Of a stretch of DNA of 64,000 nucleotides, positions 1-10,430 are shown piece by piece. Every line of letters starts with the position of its first letter. Position 1 is the first letter of the stretch. The position numbers and the translations under genes were made by a program. The stretch comes from Ceratodon purpureus. Lineage: Eukaryota; Streptophyta; Bryopsida; Pseudoditrichales; Ditrichaceae. Location of the stretch: the NCBI GenBank assembly GCA_014871385.1, contig CM026426.1:55175375-55239374 (forward strand), in the 5' to 3' direction. Below the pieces are notes generated by a model that did no database searches, was not told the DNA's origin, and saw nothing but the letters and a program-made list of their open reading frames with translations.

Positions 1-1159
1 AATGAACAGTAGATAAATCAGGCGGCCTTGCTGGTATCTCTCCAATGCTCTCATACTCCTGCCTCCTTTTTTGCTCCTTCCACCAATCCTCGATTCGTGT
101 ATGCTCATAGTGCTCTCGTTTGAGCCGTTCTTGTTCCCTCTGTTGGGTAGCCAACTGCTGTGCTACCAAGTGCTGCGCTGCCGACTGCTGTGCTGCCAAC
201 TCTTGTGCTGCCAATCTCTGCATTGCTTCTTCAACACGGCGGTCAAAGTCGGCCTCCTGTGGTGTTAGATTCTTCTGTGGCCACTGTGGCTCTGTATGCC
301 AGTGGTGCAGTGATGCCACTCCCGATGCTGCACCTTATTGCAGAGCCTCTAGCTGCATGAGGTACTTTCCAGGGTCCGGCCTGCCTTGGTTTTGACCTGC
401 TTGGTGTTGCCTGGCCCTTTCCTTCTTGGCTAGTAAGTCCGCCGCAAAGGCCTCCAGTGCCCATTGGTCCTCTTCTTCCAGCTCCCATCCGGACTGCAGT
501 CGAAATTCATCCAAGAAGTGAACATTCCTGCCAGGTATACTATCTTGGTGGTTCACTTGCCCATGCTCTTGAGCTGATCGACTCCTGGTTTCTTCCAACG
601 GCTGCCTTAAGTTCTGAAATGCGGCTGGCAGTGTCTCTGGAGTTTTTGGCAGGTGGTCGGGAGGTACCGGTCGGCTGCGTAGCCGGGTCGGCTCCGCTTC
701 TATGTCGGCTCTGCCAATGACTGTGCTTGGCCACTGAGTCAGCTCTGCAATGACCTCCTTTGTCTGACGTCTCTCCTCATAGAATGTGTTGTAGTCGTCC
801 ACTGCAGGGAAGAAGTCCCCCCTGAATGACGCAGTTCTTCTCTTGTCCTCATATCTCCATGGAATGATGGCTTGATCAGGATGACTGTTCAGTCTATCCC
901 CTTTTTCGAACTGCCTTCCCTCTTCAAATCGGCTTTCTTGTGTCTTCCCCTCTGATGGTGAAATGTCATTTTCGACCTCCATGTCAATGAGTTCACCCTC
1001 CTGCAGAGCTGCACTGCCCTGCGAGCTAAGTCGGCTGCGTACCTCAGGTGATGTCGGCTCTACTGTCTGCTCCTCATGTTGCAGCCAACGTTTGTACCCC
1101 TCCATGGCTTGTCTCTCATCTTGCAGATCATTCGAGTCACCTTCTTCCATGGGTATCAA
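1..1159 (-). CDS. Acidic, Gln-rich coiled-coil ORF region, possibly gag-like, at left edge
   Basis: On the minus strand a long frame runs from about 1159 towards the left edge and leaves the window. The first part (about 270 residues) is highly charged, with many Glu, Arg and Pro. The part nearest the edge is a Gln/Ala-rich helix-forming stretch (repeats like LAAQQ) followed by a basic, Glu-rich coil with EDWWKEQKRRQE. I see no zinc knuckle, protease or reverse transcriptase here, but the window cuts the unit. The composition resembles gag-like proteins of plant retroelements. A host coiled-coil protein is equally possible. If it is a retroelement it is not clearly whole. Function unknown. 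Confidence 0.35.
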
Positions 1160-1376
1160 CGCCTGATATTGTCAGTCGGCTGCGTTCAGTCGACTGTGTG
1201 TGCTTCCTAGTCTTGGCGGCTGTTACTCCCTGTCCGTTGCAGTCGGCTCTGCTCGGCCTCCTCCAATCAGTCAGCTACCAATACTTGGCTCCTTCCCTTA
1301 CATTTTGTAGTCCCTGCCACTTTAGACTCAGCAACCCTACAAACGGCTGTGTGGCCTAATTAGTGTTTAGAGACAC

Positions 1377-1397
1377 TTTTTTTTTTTTTTTTTTTTT
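1377..1397. repeat. T homopolymer (21 bases)
   Basis: Uninterrupted run of T. Read on the minus strand this is an A-tail, so it could mark the 3' end of a retroposed element lying to its right, but I found no matching body sequence or duplicated target site. Confidence 0.7.
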
Positions 1398-1736
1398 AGC
1401 AAATGAGAACAAACCAAGGCAGTTCAGTAAAATTGCCCCTAACTAGTTTCTATCCCCTTTTTCACACTGTATTGACCCTTAGCAAATCTAGTCCAGTGGT
1501 TATAGTGCTAGTTACTGTTCTGACAATATTTGAAACAGAAATCACTCTGAATCTGCCCAAATGCACTCAGCAACCCAAATTACCACTCTGTTCTGGCCTG
1601 TGCCAACCTCAGGTCCAGGTCCCAAATGTCCACCGAAGTCCCCAAAAATGACGTCCCACCGCCGACCCAGATTCCCAAACCCAGGTCCGCAGAGCCGACC
1701 GAGGTCCCACTTGAGGTCCTCAAATTCAAAATTCAA

Positions 1737-1797
1737 AATTCAAAATTCAAATTTTTAAGATCCTAAATTTTCGGATCTGAAATTTGAAATTTGAATT
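1737..1797. repeat. Nested inverted repeat (AT-rich hairpin)
   Basis: The left arm repeats the word AATTCAAA. The right arm repeats its complement TTTGAATT or TTTGAAAT. Inside them AGATCC and GGATCT pair around a 9-base loop. Together this can fold into a stem of about 25 bp with few mismatches. It may be a MITE remnant or a cruciform-prone site. Confidence 0.6.
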
Positions 1798-2811
1798 CCT
1801 AAAATTTCGGGTTACTTACCTTTCGCCCCTTTTTACAGTGGGAACACAAATCTGACCTGTAGCAGCCCTATCCCCTTTTTCGCTCTTGAACTGCCCTCAG
1901 TTCACAAGGATTGACGCCAAGGCAATTCTGGCCCTCCACCTCCTCACAGCACCTGCGCCCACCAGCCTGCAACAGAGCCGCCCCTGCTGCTACTGCTCCC
2001 TGGACACGTGCTGGACTGCCACCGTTGCTGCACCAATGTTTCCACCTCTGAAAACACCTGAAACTCTTTGGCTGCCACTGCCCTCTCTACTGCAACTGTC
2101 TTGCTATACTTCAGAAGCCTTGGGACCCTGCCAGTGACTGGACAGCACTCTGCTGACCGATTCTAACACTGCAGTGACTCCCTACACCCTGCTAGCAACT
2201 GTTCACCACCTCGGATTACAGTAACAGCAATTCAGCACCCCTAAACACTCCTGACAGTCACTGCTGCACCTCTGCAGACCTAATGTGTGTACTTCAGGAC
2301 CTCTCTAGTGTGTGGAACAGCCTACAACCAGCAGGAGATCACATGGTACGAACTAAAGCATGGTCGCCAATGGTAAAGGGAGGATTTAACCACTAAACCC
2401 TAGCCTTCACAATCCCATCAAAACCCAACAAAACCCAACTAAACTAAGTGCTCCAAACCCTCATAGAATGCTGGAAATGTACAATACAAGTGCAAAAAGA
2501 GGTCAAAACTGCATAAAATGGGTCAAAACAGCCCCAAAACATGGTACAGCAGCTCCTAACAGCTCTCAGACCTCTCTGACTCTACCTGCTCTAGTGTAGA
2601 ATGCTCTCCCAAAACCCTAAACCTGCCTCTTAAACCCCCTGAAAACGGACAGAATCATCCAGTCGGCTCCGACAGAGTTCATCCAGCCGACTGGCAGAGT
2701 TCATCCGTAGGAACTGGATGACTGTCGGGACACTTCCTGGATGAAACTGAGAGGGGACTGGATGGAGTTAAAGGGAGAGACCGGTTGGGTCTCCGGTTAA
2801 CACCTGACAGA

Positions 2812-2965
2812 GTTGCAAGCAGAGTAACCAACAATCAACACAAAATGAACCTAAATCAAAGTACTAGTAAAGCTGCAAACAAAGTAACTAAACAATCATC
2901 ACAAAATTAAGCCAAATCAAAAAAGGGTAAATGTGCAAACAAAGTAACATACAAATCAACACACG
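2812..2965 (+). repeat. Degenerate 60-bp tandem repeat, about 2.5 copies
   Basis: Units start near 2812, 2872 and 2932, each with a TGCAAACAAAGTAAC-like head followed by an A/C-rich body (AATCAACACAAAAT). The third unit is partial. No coding potential. Confidence 0.65.
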
Positions 2966-3108
2966 CCATCTAGCACATGATGTAAAGGTTGAATTTAGGA
3001 AAACAAACCAAGCACTAACAGCAACAATCACAACTTCAGAATAGCATTGCACACCAAATGAATATTTAATGAGAACATAGACTTCTGTACACCCTAATGA
3101 TGCCTATT

Positions 3109-3231
3109 ATAATTTCTATACTTTTATTTAATGGTCAGTACTTCAAACCGACACACAGCACAGAGAAAGTGAATGGTCATGTCACAAGAAACACAAGGCA
3201 ATGTCATTAGAAACGTGATGTCACGTTGCAA
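3109..3231 (+). repeat. Direct repeat, left copy (pairs with 4087-4209)
   Basis: This block starts with ATAATTTCTATACTTT and runs through ACAAGGCAATGTCA to a GTGATGTCACGTTGC word. It is repeated 978 bp downstream with moderate divergence. Similarity continues more weakly to about 3340. The right part belongs to the dispersed GTGATGTAATGTCA-like word family. Confidence 0.7.
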
Positions 3232-3479
3232 GAAAAGCACAGAACCATCATGAGAAACGGAAGATAATGTCCTAAGAGTCGTAATATCCCGTTATAAGCA
3301 ACGCAATATCACATCACTTCAGACGCACAGTAATGTCATCACATCGGACAATGCCACTATTGAGGTTATGTGCAGACAATAAGAACTCCGACATTGATTC
3401 ATTAAACTCTCAGACACACCTTCCATTTCAGTAGCATACCCTTTTGATGAAGATCATTAAAACCAATTCACTTGTTGAA

Positions 3480-4086
3480 AAATAAATTATGACATACCCA
3501 AATAAAAAACGGGACAAAACTCAGATTATTCAGAGAGAGCCGAGTAGAGGGGGTTGAGCAAGCAATTTCGGAGAGAGAGATTCGGGAAAGAGAGCACGGA
3601 AGTGAGGGGGAGAGACTTTTCTGTTGTGGACTGAGGAGGAGAGAAAATGAGAGGAGGAGCAGTGAGAAAAAACGAGAAAAAAAAGGAGAAAGAGTAGGGG
3701 CAACCGGTACCTTAGATTGCTGCAGTGAGGTGTGAGCGAGAGAGATCGTGAGGGAAAGCACAAAGTCAGACAAGATTAAAAAAAAAAAAAACAAGTGAGA
3801 GAGAGCAAGGGAGAGACTTAGAGCCAACTAAATTTGGCCAGCAAGAGCAAGCAAAACGAGGAGATCAGAGGGAGAGTTTGGGGTGAGGGAGATCGAGGGA
3901 GAGATCAAACAGCCAAAAAAAAGAAGGGGAGGGAGTTCAAGGAGAGACCAAGGAGGAAGAGGGAGCCGAGAGAGGTGAAGGGTAGAGTCGGGCATCAACG
4001 AGGGGAGAGGGCGAGAGCCAGGGTGTTCGGGAGACTGAGCGGGAGTGACGGAGAGGGAAAACAATTCATCTACGAGAAACCGAACC
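3480..4086 (+). other. Purine-rich (GA) low-complexity stretch
   Basis: About 600 bases in which the plus strand is almost all purine, dominated by GAGAGAG, GGGAGAG and AAGGAG words. It lies exactly between the two direct repeats. Open frames here on both strands are compositional (Ser/Leu/Phe on one strand, Arg/Glu/Lys on the other) and are not credible genes. Such tracts can act as promoter-proximal GAGA-type DNA or form triplexes. Confidence 0.6.
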
Positions 4087-4209
4087 ATAATTTCTATACT
4101 TTAATTAAATAGACAGTACTTCAAACAGACACACAACACTGAGAAAGAGAATAGCCACGTCATAAGAAACACAAGGCAACGTCAAGAAAAACGTGATGTC
4201 ACGTCGCTA
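4087..4209 (+). repeat. Direct repeat, right copy (pairs with 3109-3231)
   Basis: Second copy of the block described at 3109, with the same order of words (CATAATTTCTATACTTTAAT, ACAAGGCAACGTCA, GTGATGTCACGTCGC). Weaker similarity continues to about 4280. Confidence 0.7.
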
Positions 4210-4395
4210 GAAAGGAAAAATCAGGTCATTAGCAACAGAAGATAACGCAATGTCACGTCACTTGAATCCACAGTAACGTAATAAAAAACGATAGCGTTAC
4301 TAAAAATGCAATGGCAAGACATAGTAAACAGGGGATCGTGTCACTAAAAACATAACTTCACTTCGTACCAGATAGATTATTGTACAAGTACTTAC

Positions 4396-6047
4396 CAGCG
4401 CGGACAGTGCAGCAATTGATTGGCTCCATGCGGTGCCGAACTTCAAAGGCCTCCCAAGCGAGATGCTAGACATGATCTGGGACATCTCTTGTACAGCTGG
4501 GTCATCCCGCATCTCCACCAACGTATCCCAATGGCACGTGGCGATATCCGATGGCTTCTCTTGTCCAAATCTGATGAGCTTGTTGATCTAGAACTTCAAC
4601 CGAGTCACGCACCTCGACATCCTCAAATTGAACCATCTCTCACAGAGTTCCGTGATTTCACCATAGAATTTGAACTCCAAGCATACATGTGCAATCAATT
4701 TTGCTTTTGCCTCCTTCAATTGTCCCTTCCACCCCGGTGTCACGGTCGGATCCAGGCCGCGTGCAAATTTTTGAAGGGAAGCATTGAGGAGGGGTTCGTG
4801 GGAGCCCACAGGGACGCCGTGGCGATCCAATCTGATGTGCAACGGCTCCTTCGGCTCCCCATCATCTTCCTCATCGTATCCCTCCATGTCGTCTTCCTCC
4901 TCCATGTCTTCATCACCATACAATTCCTCCATGTCGTCATCCTCCGACTGCAGTTTTTGCGAACTGAGCGAGTCAAACCGAGAATTGCGCATGGGTATCC
5001 TCCCCGTTGCAACTGGGGTGCGGGAGCCGGAAGAGCGCCCTACTGGAGAGGAGACATCGAAGGTACCTCGCCAGCGTCTTGGCGGTGTCAAATCTTCCTC
5101 CTCGTCGTGCGATGGTCCAGTATCTACGCCGCAGATTCTCTTGAAGACGCTTGCGGGTTTCCTGCAAACAGGCCCCAGATATGCCCTCCCACCGCCAGCA
5201 TGGGATGTGACTCTTGATCTCGGTGGGCATCCTCACGCCTCGCGCTCCATCCAGTACGTCTCTACACGCCTCGGCAATCTGATCTTGCTCTGGCTGCAAT
5301 TCTAGGCGTTCTGTCTGGGTTCCTCGTGGTCGTCCTCCAGCGCCAAGCACGGAGCCTCTTCGGAATGCAGCGCTGCTCGAATCGCCTCCACCCACACGTT
5401 ATTTCTCCTAAGGCCCGGCCTTGGGTATCGCTGCCTCCACTCTGCAAAAACCTCATTGCTCTTTTTGGATTCTGTCAAGGAAGAGAGAATTGCAACCCTA
5501 AATTGTGAATGCCGTTCACCTAACTTCCAGAAATGACGGCAGAGACTCAGAACCAGACACTAATCCCTAGAATCGTACCCTCATCACCCATAATTCACTG
5601 CCTAATGAAAAGAACAATTCATACAGTATCCAACTGTAATATGTAACATGCTTGTTTATCAAATTGAGATGCTGCAAAACCACATTGAAGAGCACAGAAT
5701 TTGTAGCATAGGGATTAGGGTTTACTTATAGTTCGGAGGCTTGAAGTTGGCTTGGGCGTTGCTTCCTCCACTCCCTCCTGGTATGCCACCCGTCGACGTT
5801 GGCGCGAGCTCCGCCTCGGCTGGAAGTCAGATTCCACCGATGAGCTATGCCATTTTCTCCAACTTGGTGGTTCTGCTGGAGCAGCAGAGGACCTGATCAA
5901 GGAACCCGCACGAGAGGGGCATAACCTCAACGCAGAGTTCGGGTCGAAACCTGCCTCCTTCAATCGCAACTCCACCTCCCTCTTATTTGCGTCCACAATT
6001 GCATCACGCAATTGCTCGTAGAACGAAGTTAATGAAGCCGCCGCCAT
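4396..6047 (-). pseudogene. Two-exon minus-strand gene of unknown function, decayed
   Basis: Exon 1 (6047-5726) opens with MAAASLTSFYEQLRDAIVD, an amphipathic, helix-rich start. It ends in a basic RRSSRQRRR patch and a GTAAAC donor. Exon 2 (5471-4396) follows a good acceptor (TTCTCTCTTCCTTGACAG), joins in phase 1, and begins KSKKSNEVFAEWRQRYP. It holds an acidic run (DDDMEELYGDEDMEEEDD) and a helical C-terminal part, and ends with SIAALSAL before GTAAGT. Within exon 2 the sensible reading moves between frames near 5300 and 5110, and a TAG interrupts it near 4590, so this copy looks inactive. I do not recognise the family. The composition suggests a nuclear, possibly DNA-binding protein. Exons downstream of the last donor were not found. 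Confidence 0.5.
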
Positions 6048-6204
6048 ATCTGTGTTCGGATCCGCATGATGCAAGGTAATCCGGCTGCCATAAGTGATCT
6101 TCAATAGGTGACCCTATAGGCGTGCGCCATTCAAACCAGCCGGCGGTAATCAGGTACATGTCCCTTACTTCTGTGCAGTGAATTGAATGTGCTAAAAGTG
6201 TTTT

Positions 6205-6500
6205 CACACGTCATCTTGAACATAATATAGCGTCATCTATAACAAGGAGCACCGTCTTTTTTAACGCGATCTGAATTTCTCTATCTGTCATTTTTAACGT
6301 GATACAACCAAATCTAATGTCATATGTAACGTGATTCAATATCAACACAAATGTAATGTTATGTCAAATGAGACGTGATGTAATGTCAATTGCGACAAGC
6401 TAATCTGTCATTGGTGACGGGATGCAATGTCACTTGTGACGTGATTAGTTGTCACCTGGAACGTGGTGTAATGTCAACAATGACGTGATGTAACGTGATC
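6205..6500. repeat. Cluster of GTGATGTAATGTCA-like words
   Basis: At least ten degenerate copies of a word of about 20 bases, best seen at 6430-6500, where TGACGTGAT alternates with AATGTCA. The same word family appears near 3165-3350, 4150-4300, 7305-7410, 41575-41735 and 42085-42185. The core TGACGT/ACGTCA is self-complementary. Confidence 0.6.
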
Positions 6501-6597
6501 TATGTTCAATTTTATTTACTACTTGTGGTCTCTGGTAATGGCTGGAAATTTCATTGACTAGGTCAAGCCAAAAGCCTATATTTGTACTGTAATGCAG

Positions 6598-6771
6598 GAG
6601 CATTCGTGATGTGAAGATACTTTTAAAGTTTACGAGAGAGGTGTACAAGTATTTAAGTAGCGGGAGTATGTTCGCCTTCTCTGGTCCATGTACACGTGTA
6701 AGACCCTGGGTCGCTATGGAGGGAAGAAAGTAGAACGTGCATGAGACTTCTCTGGGCAAGCTTTGAAAGAG
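6598..6771 (+). pseudogene. Degenerate copy of a SYF1/XAB2 exon
   Basis: Second, decayed copy of the exon at 7087-7257. It keeps the acceptor (AATGCAG), the phrase for TIYER, the CGCTATGGAGGGAAGAAA block (RYGGKK) and the GTGAGA donor, but the frame is interrupted by stops. The copies also share some upstream intron sequence, so the duplication covered more than the exon. Confidence 0.65.
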
Positions 6772-7086
6772 GTGAGAGTCATCATTTTGAATGATGCGCT
6801 TGCAGTTGTCGCCATAATATATATACTTCAAATGTCTTTCATTCTACGTTCTTTTTATTGAATTTTGTGTAAAATAATTGACAAATCGATGTAATCGGCT
6901 GGAAAATGAATTTGTAGGGGATTCTTACAATATTGCCATGTGAGCAATCATCTCACCCTTCACCACCTCCATATGTATTATGTACGACTTGGATTTACTA
7001 GCTATATGATATCAGAAAGTCACGTTCCCGTAGTCAAGTTCATTGACATAGTCATGTTAACATCCTATACTTCCCTTGTGATGCAG

Positions 7087-7257
7087 GAGCATAAATTCTA
7101 TGAAGATGCTTTTAAATTATACGAGAGAGGTTTACAAGTATTTAAGTATCCTACTGTTTGCTTTATCAGATCTATGTACCTGTATAAGTTCCTAATTCGC
7201 TATGGAGGGAAGAAATTAGAACGTGCACGAGATTCATTTGAGCAGACACTGGAAGAG
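7087..7257 (+). pseudogene. Isolated exon of pre-mRNA-splicing factor SYF1/XAB2
   Basis: The 57-codon exon is open and bounded by a good acceptor (GTGATGCAG) and donor (GTGAGA). It encodes EHKFYEDAFKLYERG, then VFKYPT and RYGGKKLERARDSFEQ. This matches the HAT/TPR-type repeat region of SYF1 (human XAB2), a scaffold of the NineTeen-associated spliceosome complex. No other SYF1 exon is visible within several kb on either side, although the full protein is over 800 residues. I therefore read this as a captured or dispersed exon rather than a working gene. A poorer copy lies 490 bp upstream. Confidence 0.75.
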
Positions 7258-7304
7258 GTGAGAATCTTCATTTCTCAAAGAATGCTACCGACGATGTGGA
7301 CGTG

Positions 7305-7410
7305 ACCTTCTGTCATTTTTTACGTGACACAGTGTGATGTCGTGTAATATGTAACATGATGTAATGTCCACTATCACGTGATGTAACGTCACATGTGACA
7401 TCATATTATA
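7305..7410. repeat. Second cluster of GTGATGTAATGTCA-like words
   Basis: About five copies, including ACATGATGTAATGTCC and ACGTGATGTAACGTCACA, start just after the SYF1 exon donor. With the 6205-6500 cluster they bracket both exon copies. Confidence 0.6.
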
Positions 7411-8326
7411 GCAACTCTGGGTGGAAGTACACTAGAGGTAGTGCAGTTTTGGCAAAACTCCACTGTACCATTGGGACCTTTTAGTACTAAAGTGTACAAT
7501 AAGTACTCTAACTTAGTCAATCTGAGCCGTTGAAATTCCTTGAAAGAAGCGGGGTTAGGCGATTGGTATCAGCCAATCAGGATAGTCTATTCTGACACTA
7601 GGGATTCGATTTGATTTAGATCCATATGGGCCAGCACATCTCGACATGACATGTGGCAGAATTCAAATACATGGAGTGGCGGGAGTTGATGTCCAGCCTC
7701 GGCGGCAGGATCTGCAATTCATTGAAGCATTTAGCATCCTAGCCTTTCTAGACAAGGTTTCCGAGATTGGTCATTTGATTACAATCATCCTTTGAATGTG
7801 CAATCATCCTGCTCCTAAAAACTCTATATTTGTTAAAGGCCTTAGAGTTATGGACTTGTCTCTACTTCATGTTTTTTTTAGATGAACTTGGGATGAAGTC
7901 TAGCTCAGTCAAGTGATTGGTTGTTTGAAGCATTCCAGAATACTATACAAGCTATTGAATTTATATTATAGCATGGTTCTAATAAGATTTTCTTTTCAAT
8001 ACGTTGTTATAAAAAAATACAAATTGAAAACCATGATTGCTAATTATTTATACATTTGTTTTTTTAGAATTGAATATGGTTCCTAATTTAGCATCTTGAA
8101 AATAAACCTCCATACTTTGAATTAAGAGTTTTTTCTAGAATTCATCATTTTATAAAAGAGAACATGAGAAGTTGAGCTATTAAGATGGTGGGAAAAGGAG
8201 AATGCAAGAAAGTACTCTATATAGCATGTTTATTTTTGGGTTTTTAATTTTTTTTTGTGTATAGCTTTTTGAAGTTGTTTGAACAATAGAAAAAATTAAA
8301 AATTGAAATATGGACATCATTTCCTT

Positions 8327-8359
<33 letters not shown>

Positions 8360-10080
8360 TCAAATATTAAATATTCAAATTAAAGAAGGAAGAAATTGAA
8401 AGGAAAAAAACTTAGAAGAAGAAAACAAAAATAATAGAAGGATAAATAAAGTAGAAACAAATATGAAATATGGTGATAAAAGAAAAAAGGGGAAAAATTT
8501 TAAAAAGAGAAGAAAAAATCAAATAAAATAGAAGGGTCAAAAAAAAAGGTTGTAAATATGAAATACGGTACTGTAAGACATCTGGAAGAAAAATAAATAA
8601 AGGTAGGACACAGAAAGATGTCTAAGAAAAAAGGGAATGAAATATTAAAATAAAAGAAGGTGGGAAAAAAAAAGGATGAACGATCTTATGAAGAAAAAAA
8701 AGGAAAAGAAATATTAAATAAGAGATGGTCAAAGAAGGAAAAAAGAAAAAGTTTAATTAAATTTTAAAAAAATGAAACAAATTAGTTGAAGGATGAAGGA
8801 ATACTATATTGAAGTGTGATGTAATAGAGAAATGAAACATTATTCATCAGAGTTATAGGTGCCAGTGGATTCTTAACATAGCAATTTGAAAACAAAATAT
8901 TCTAAAATGAAGGTAGATTTTTTTATATGTAATTTTTTCTTAAAATAAGGCATGGAACATTAGATATTAGCATGATGGAAAAATTTAACGTGAAAAACTA
9001 ACCTATGAGATAGTTGATATTTTCATTTAACATGTACAGCTACTTTAAGATATTTAATTAACAGGAAAAAAAATTAAAATAATATATGAATGAACGTCAT
9101 TTTCTGCGCCCCTTCTTAAGAGTTGATATGATATATTAAGAAAGAAGAAGTAAAAACAAAATAGATTAAGATTGTTAGAGAAAATTATAAAAAAAAATAG
9201 ATCAAGATTATTTCTTCCCCCCTTTAAATAAAATATGAAACATTAAAAGAAATAGAAGAACTGAAAGGAATGAAAAGGATATTTCTTCAAGGACGAAAGA
9301 ACAAGATATTGTAGAAATTACTTTATATATGTTGTTCATTTTTGATTTTTTTATTTCATCGTAATCTATTTTAAGTTTTTTTGATGATAGGAATTTTAAA
9401 AATACATCACTGGATGAACATTGAATAAGGTGGAAAACTAGAAAAGAAATAATTAAAAAAAAATGAGCGTTCCTTCAAAGAGAATATGAGAAGGTATTGA
9501 AGTGTGGCATAATTGTGAAATCAAATTGAAGTAAGAGAATTTTAGTTGGTTTTCATTTACGGCTACTTCAAGTGATTTTAACTAAAAAGTAGTACGCACC
9601 AAAATAACAATTTAGATACCTCAATCTTATTTTCTCAAAAAAGGAGAGAAATAAAAAATTGAAAGGATGAATGAACAAATTCAATTGAAATTGTTTTTTT
9701 TAAGGTATTAGACAAATTTAATTCTAAGATGAGATAATTCTTAGAGACATTTTTTCATGCATTCTAGTAGCGATATACTTATGAAATTGAAAATAAAGTG
9801 CAATAAATATTTTGTTGTTTTTGGACAACAAAACCATAGTGTATAATGTCATTGCAAAAACAAAGAATATTTATTTAAACATTTGCATATACATTTAAAC
9901 ATACAACAATTTCTAAGAGCACGTTTTTAAATTCTTAGGGATTTTTTTGAAAATGGTGAGGTTTTAAACTAGTGAGGTTTAGAATAGGAGAGAATCAAAT
10001 GTGGGAGTATAGTAGCAAAATGTCAATTAATGTTGACACGCAAGCTGGAGGCTAGAAAAGTTAGAGGTGACGGCTTAGAA
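7411..10080. other. AT-rich intergenic DNA
   Basis: No credible gene. From about 8355 to 9700 the plus strand is strongly purine/A-rich with AAGAAGGAAGAAA-type words and scattered ATGAAATA. It contains the 28-C run at 8327-8354. From 9900 the composition rises towards the GC-rich gene that follows. Confidence 0.5.
8327..8354 (+). repeat. C homopolymer (28 bases)
   Basis: Uninterrupted run of 28 C on the plus strand at the edge of an A/purine-rich region. The complementary G-run could form a quadruplex. The exact length is liable to sequencing error. Confidence 0.8.
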
Positions 10081-10430
10081 ACGGCGGGAATTCATTACTT
10101 GAATTGGTGGCCGGCGGTCACCGGTTACCGCAGGTAAAGCGTGTACTGCTGACCGGTGACCGGCGGTGTGAAGTGCTGGGTGACCGGTGGTCATCGATCA
10201 TCTTCGTCTCGCACCTTTGTAGCTGGGGTCGGGACTCATGTTGTTGTAGAGGGGAAGAAGCTGCGAGCTCCGCCTGTGGAGGATGCTGGGTCGGGAATTG
10301 CGATGTTGAGGGGGTAGGTTGGTTGAGGGAGATTGTGAGGGTCTTAGGGTTTAGGGTCTCAGGGATTTGTGAGGAGAAGGGGTTTAGGGGGTGGCAGTGG
10401 GGTTTAGGAGAAGGGGTTTGTGGGGTAGTG

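Larger units (their letters stand above)
1160..2811. other. Non-coding stretch with simple-sequence features
   Basis: No convincing coding region. It holds a T-run (1377-1397), a nested AT-rich hairpin (about 1737-1797) and proline/leucine-type random frames. The word GTCGGCT and its complement recur around 640-720, 1030-1250 and 2660-2700, so part of this may be non-coding flank of the ORF region to the left. Confidence 0.4.

Noticed and set aside
3468-4112. Open frames of 80-120 residues in the purine-rich stretch
   Set aside because: Composition alone gives long open frames: Ser/Leu/Phe on one strand and Arg/Glu/Lys on the other. No motif or splice context.
6940-7305. 121-residue ORF covering the SYF1 exon as a stand-alone protein
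   Set aside because: Only the part between the acceptor at 7086 and the donor at 7258 resembles SYF1. The rest reads through intron sequence.
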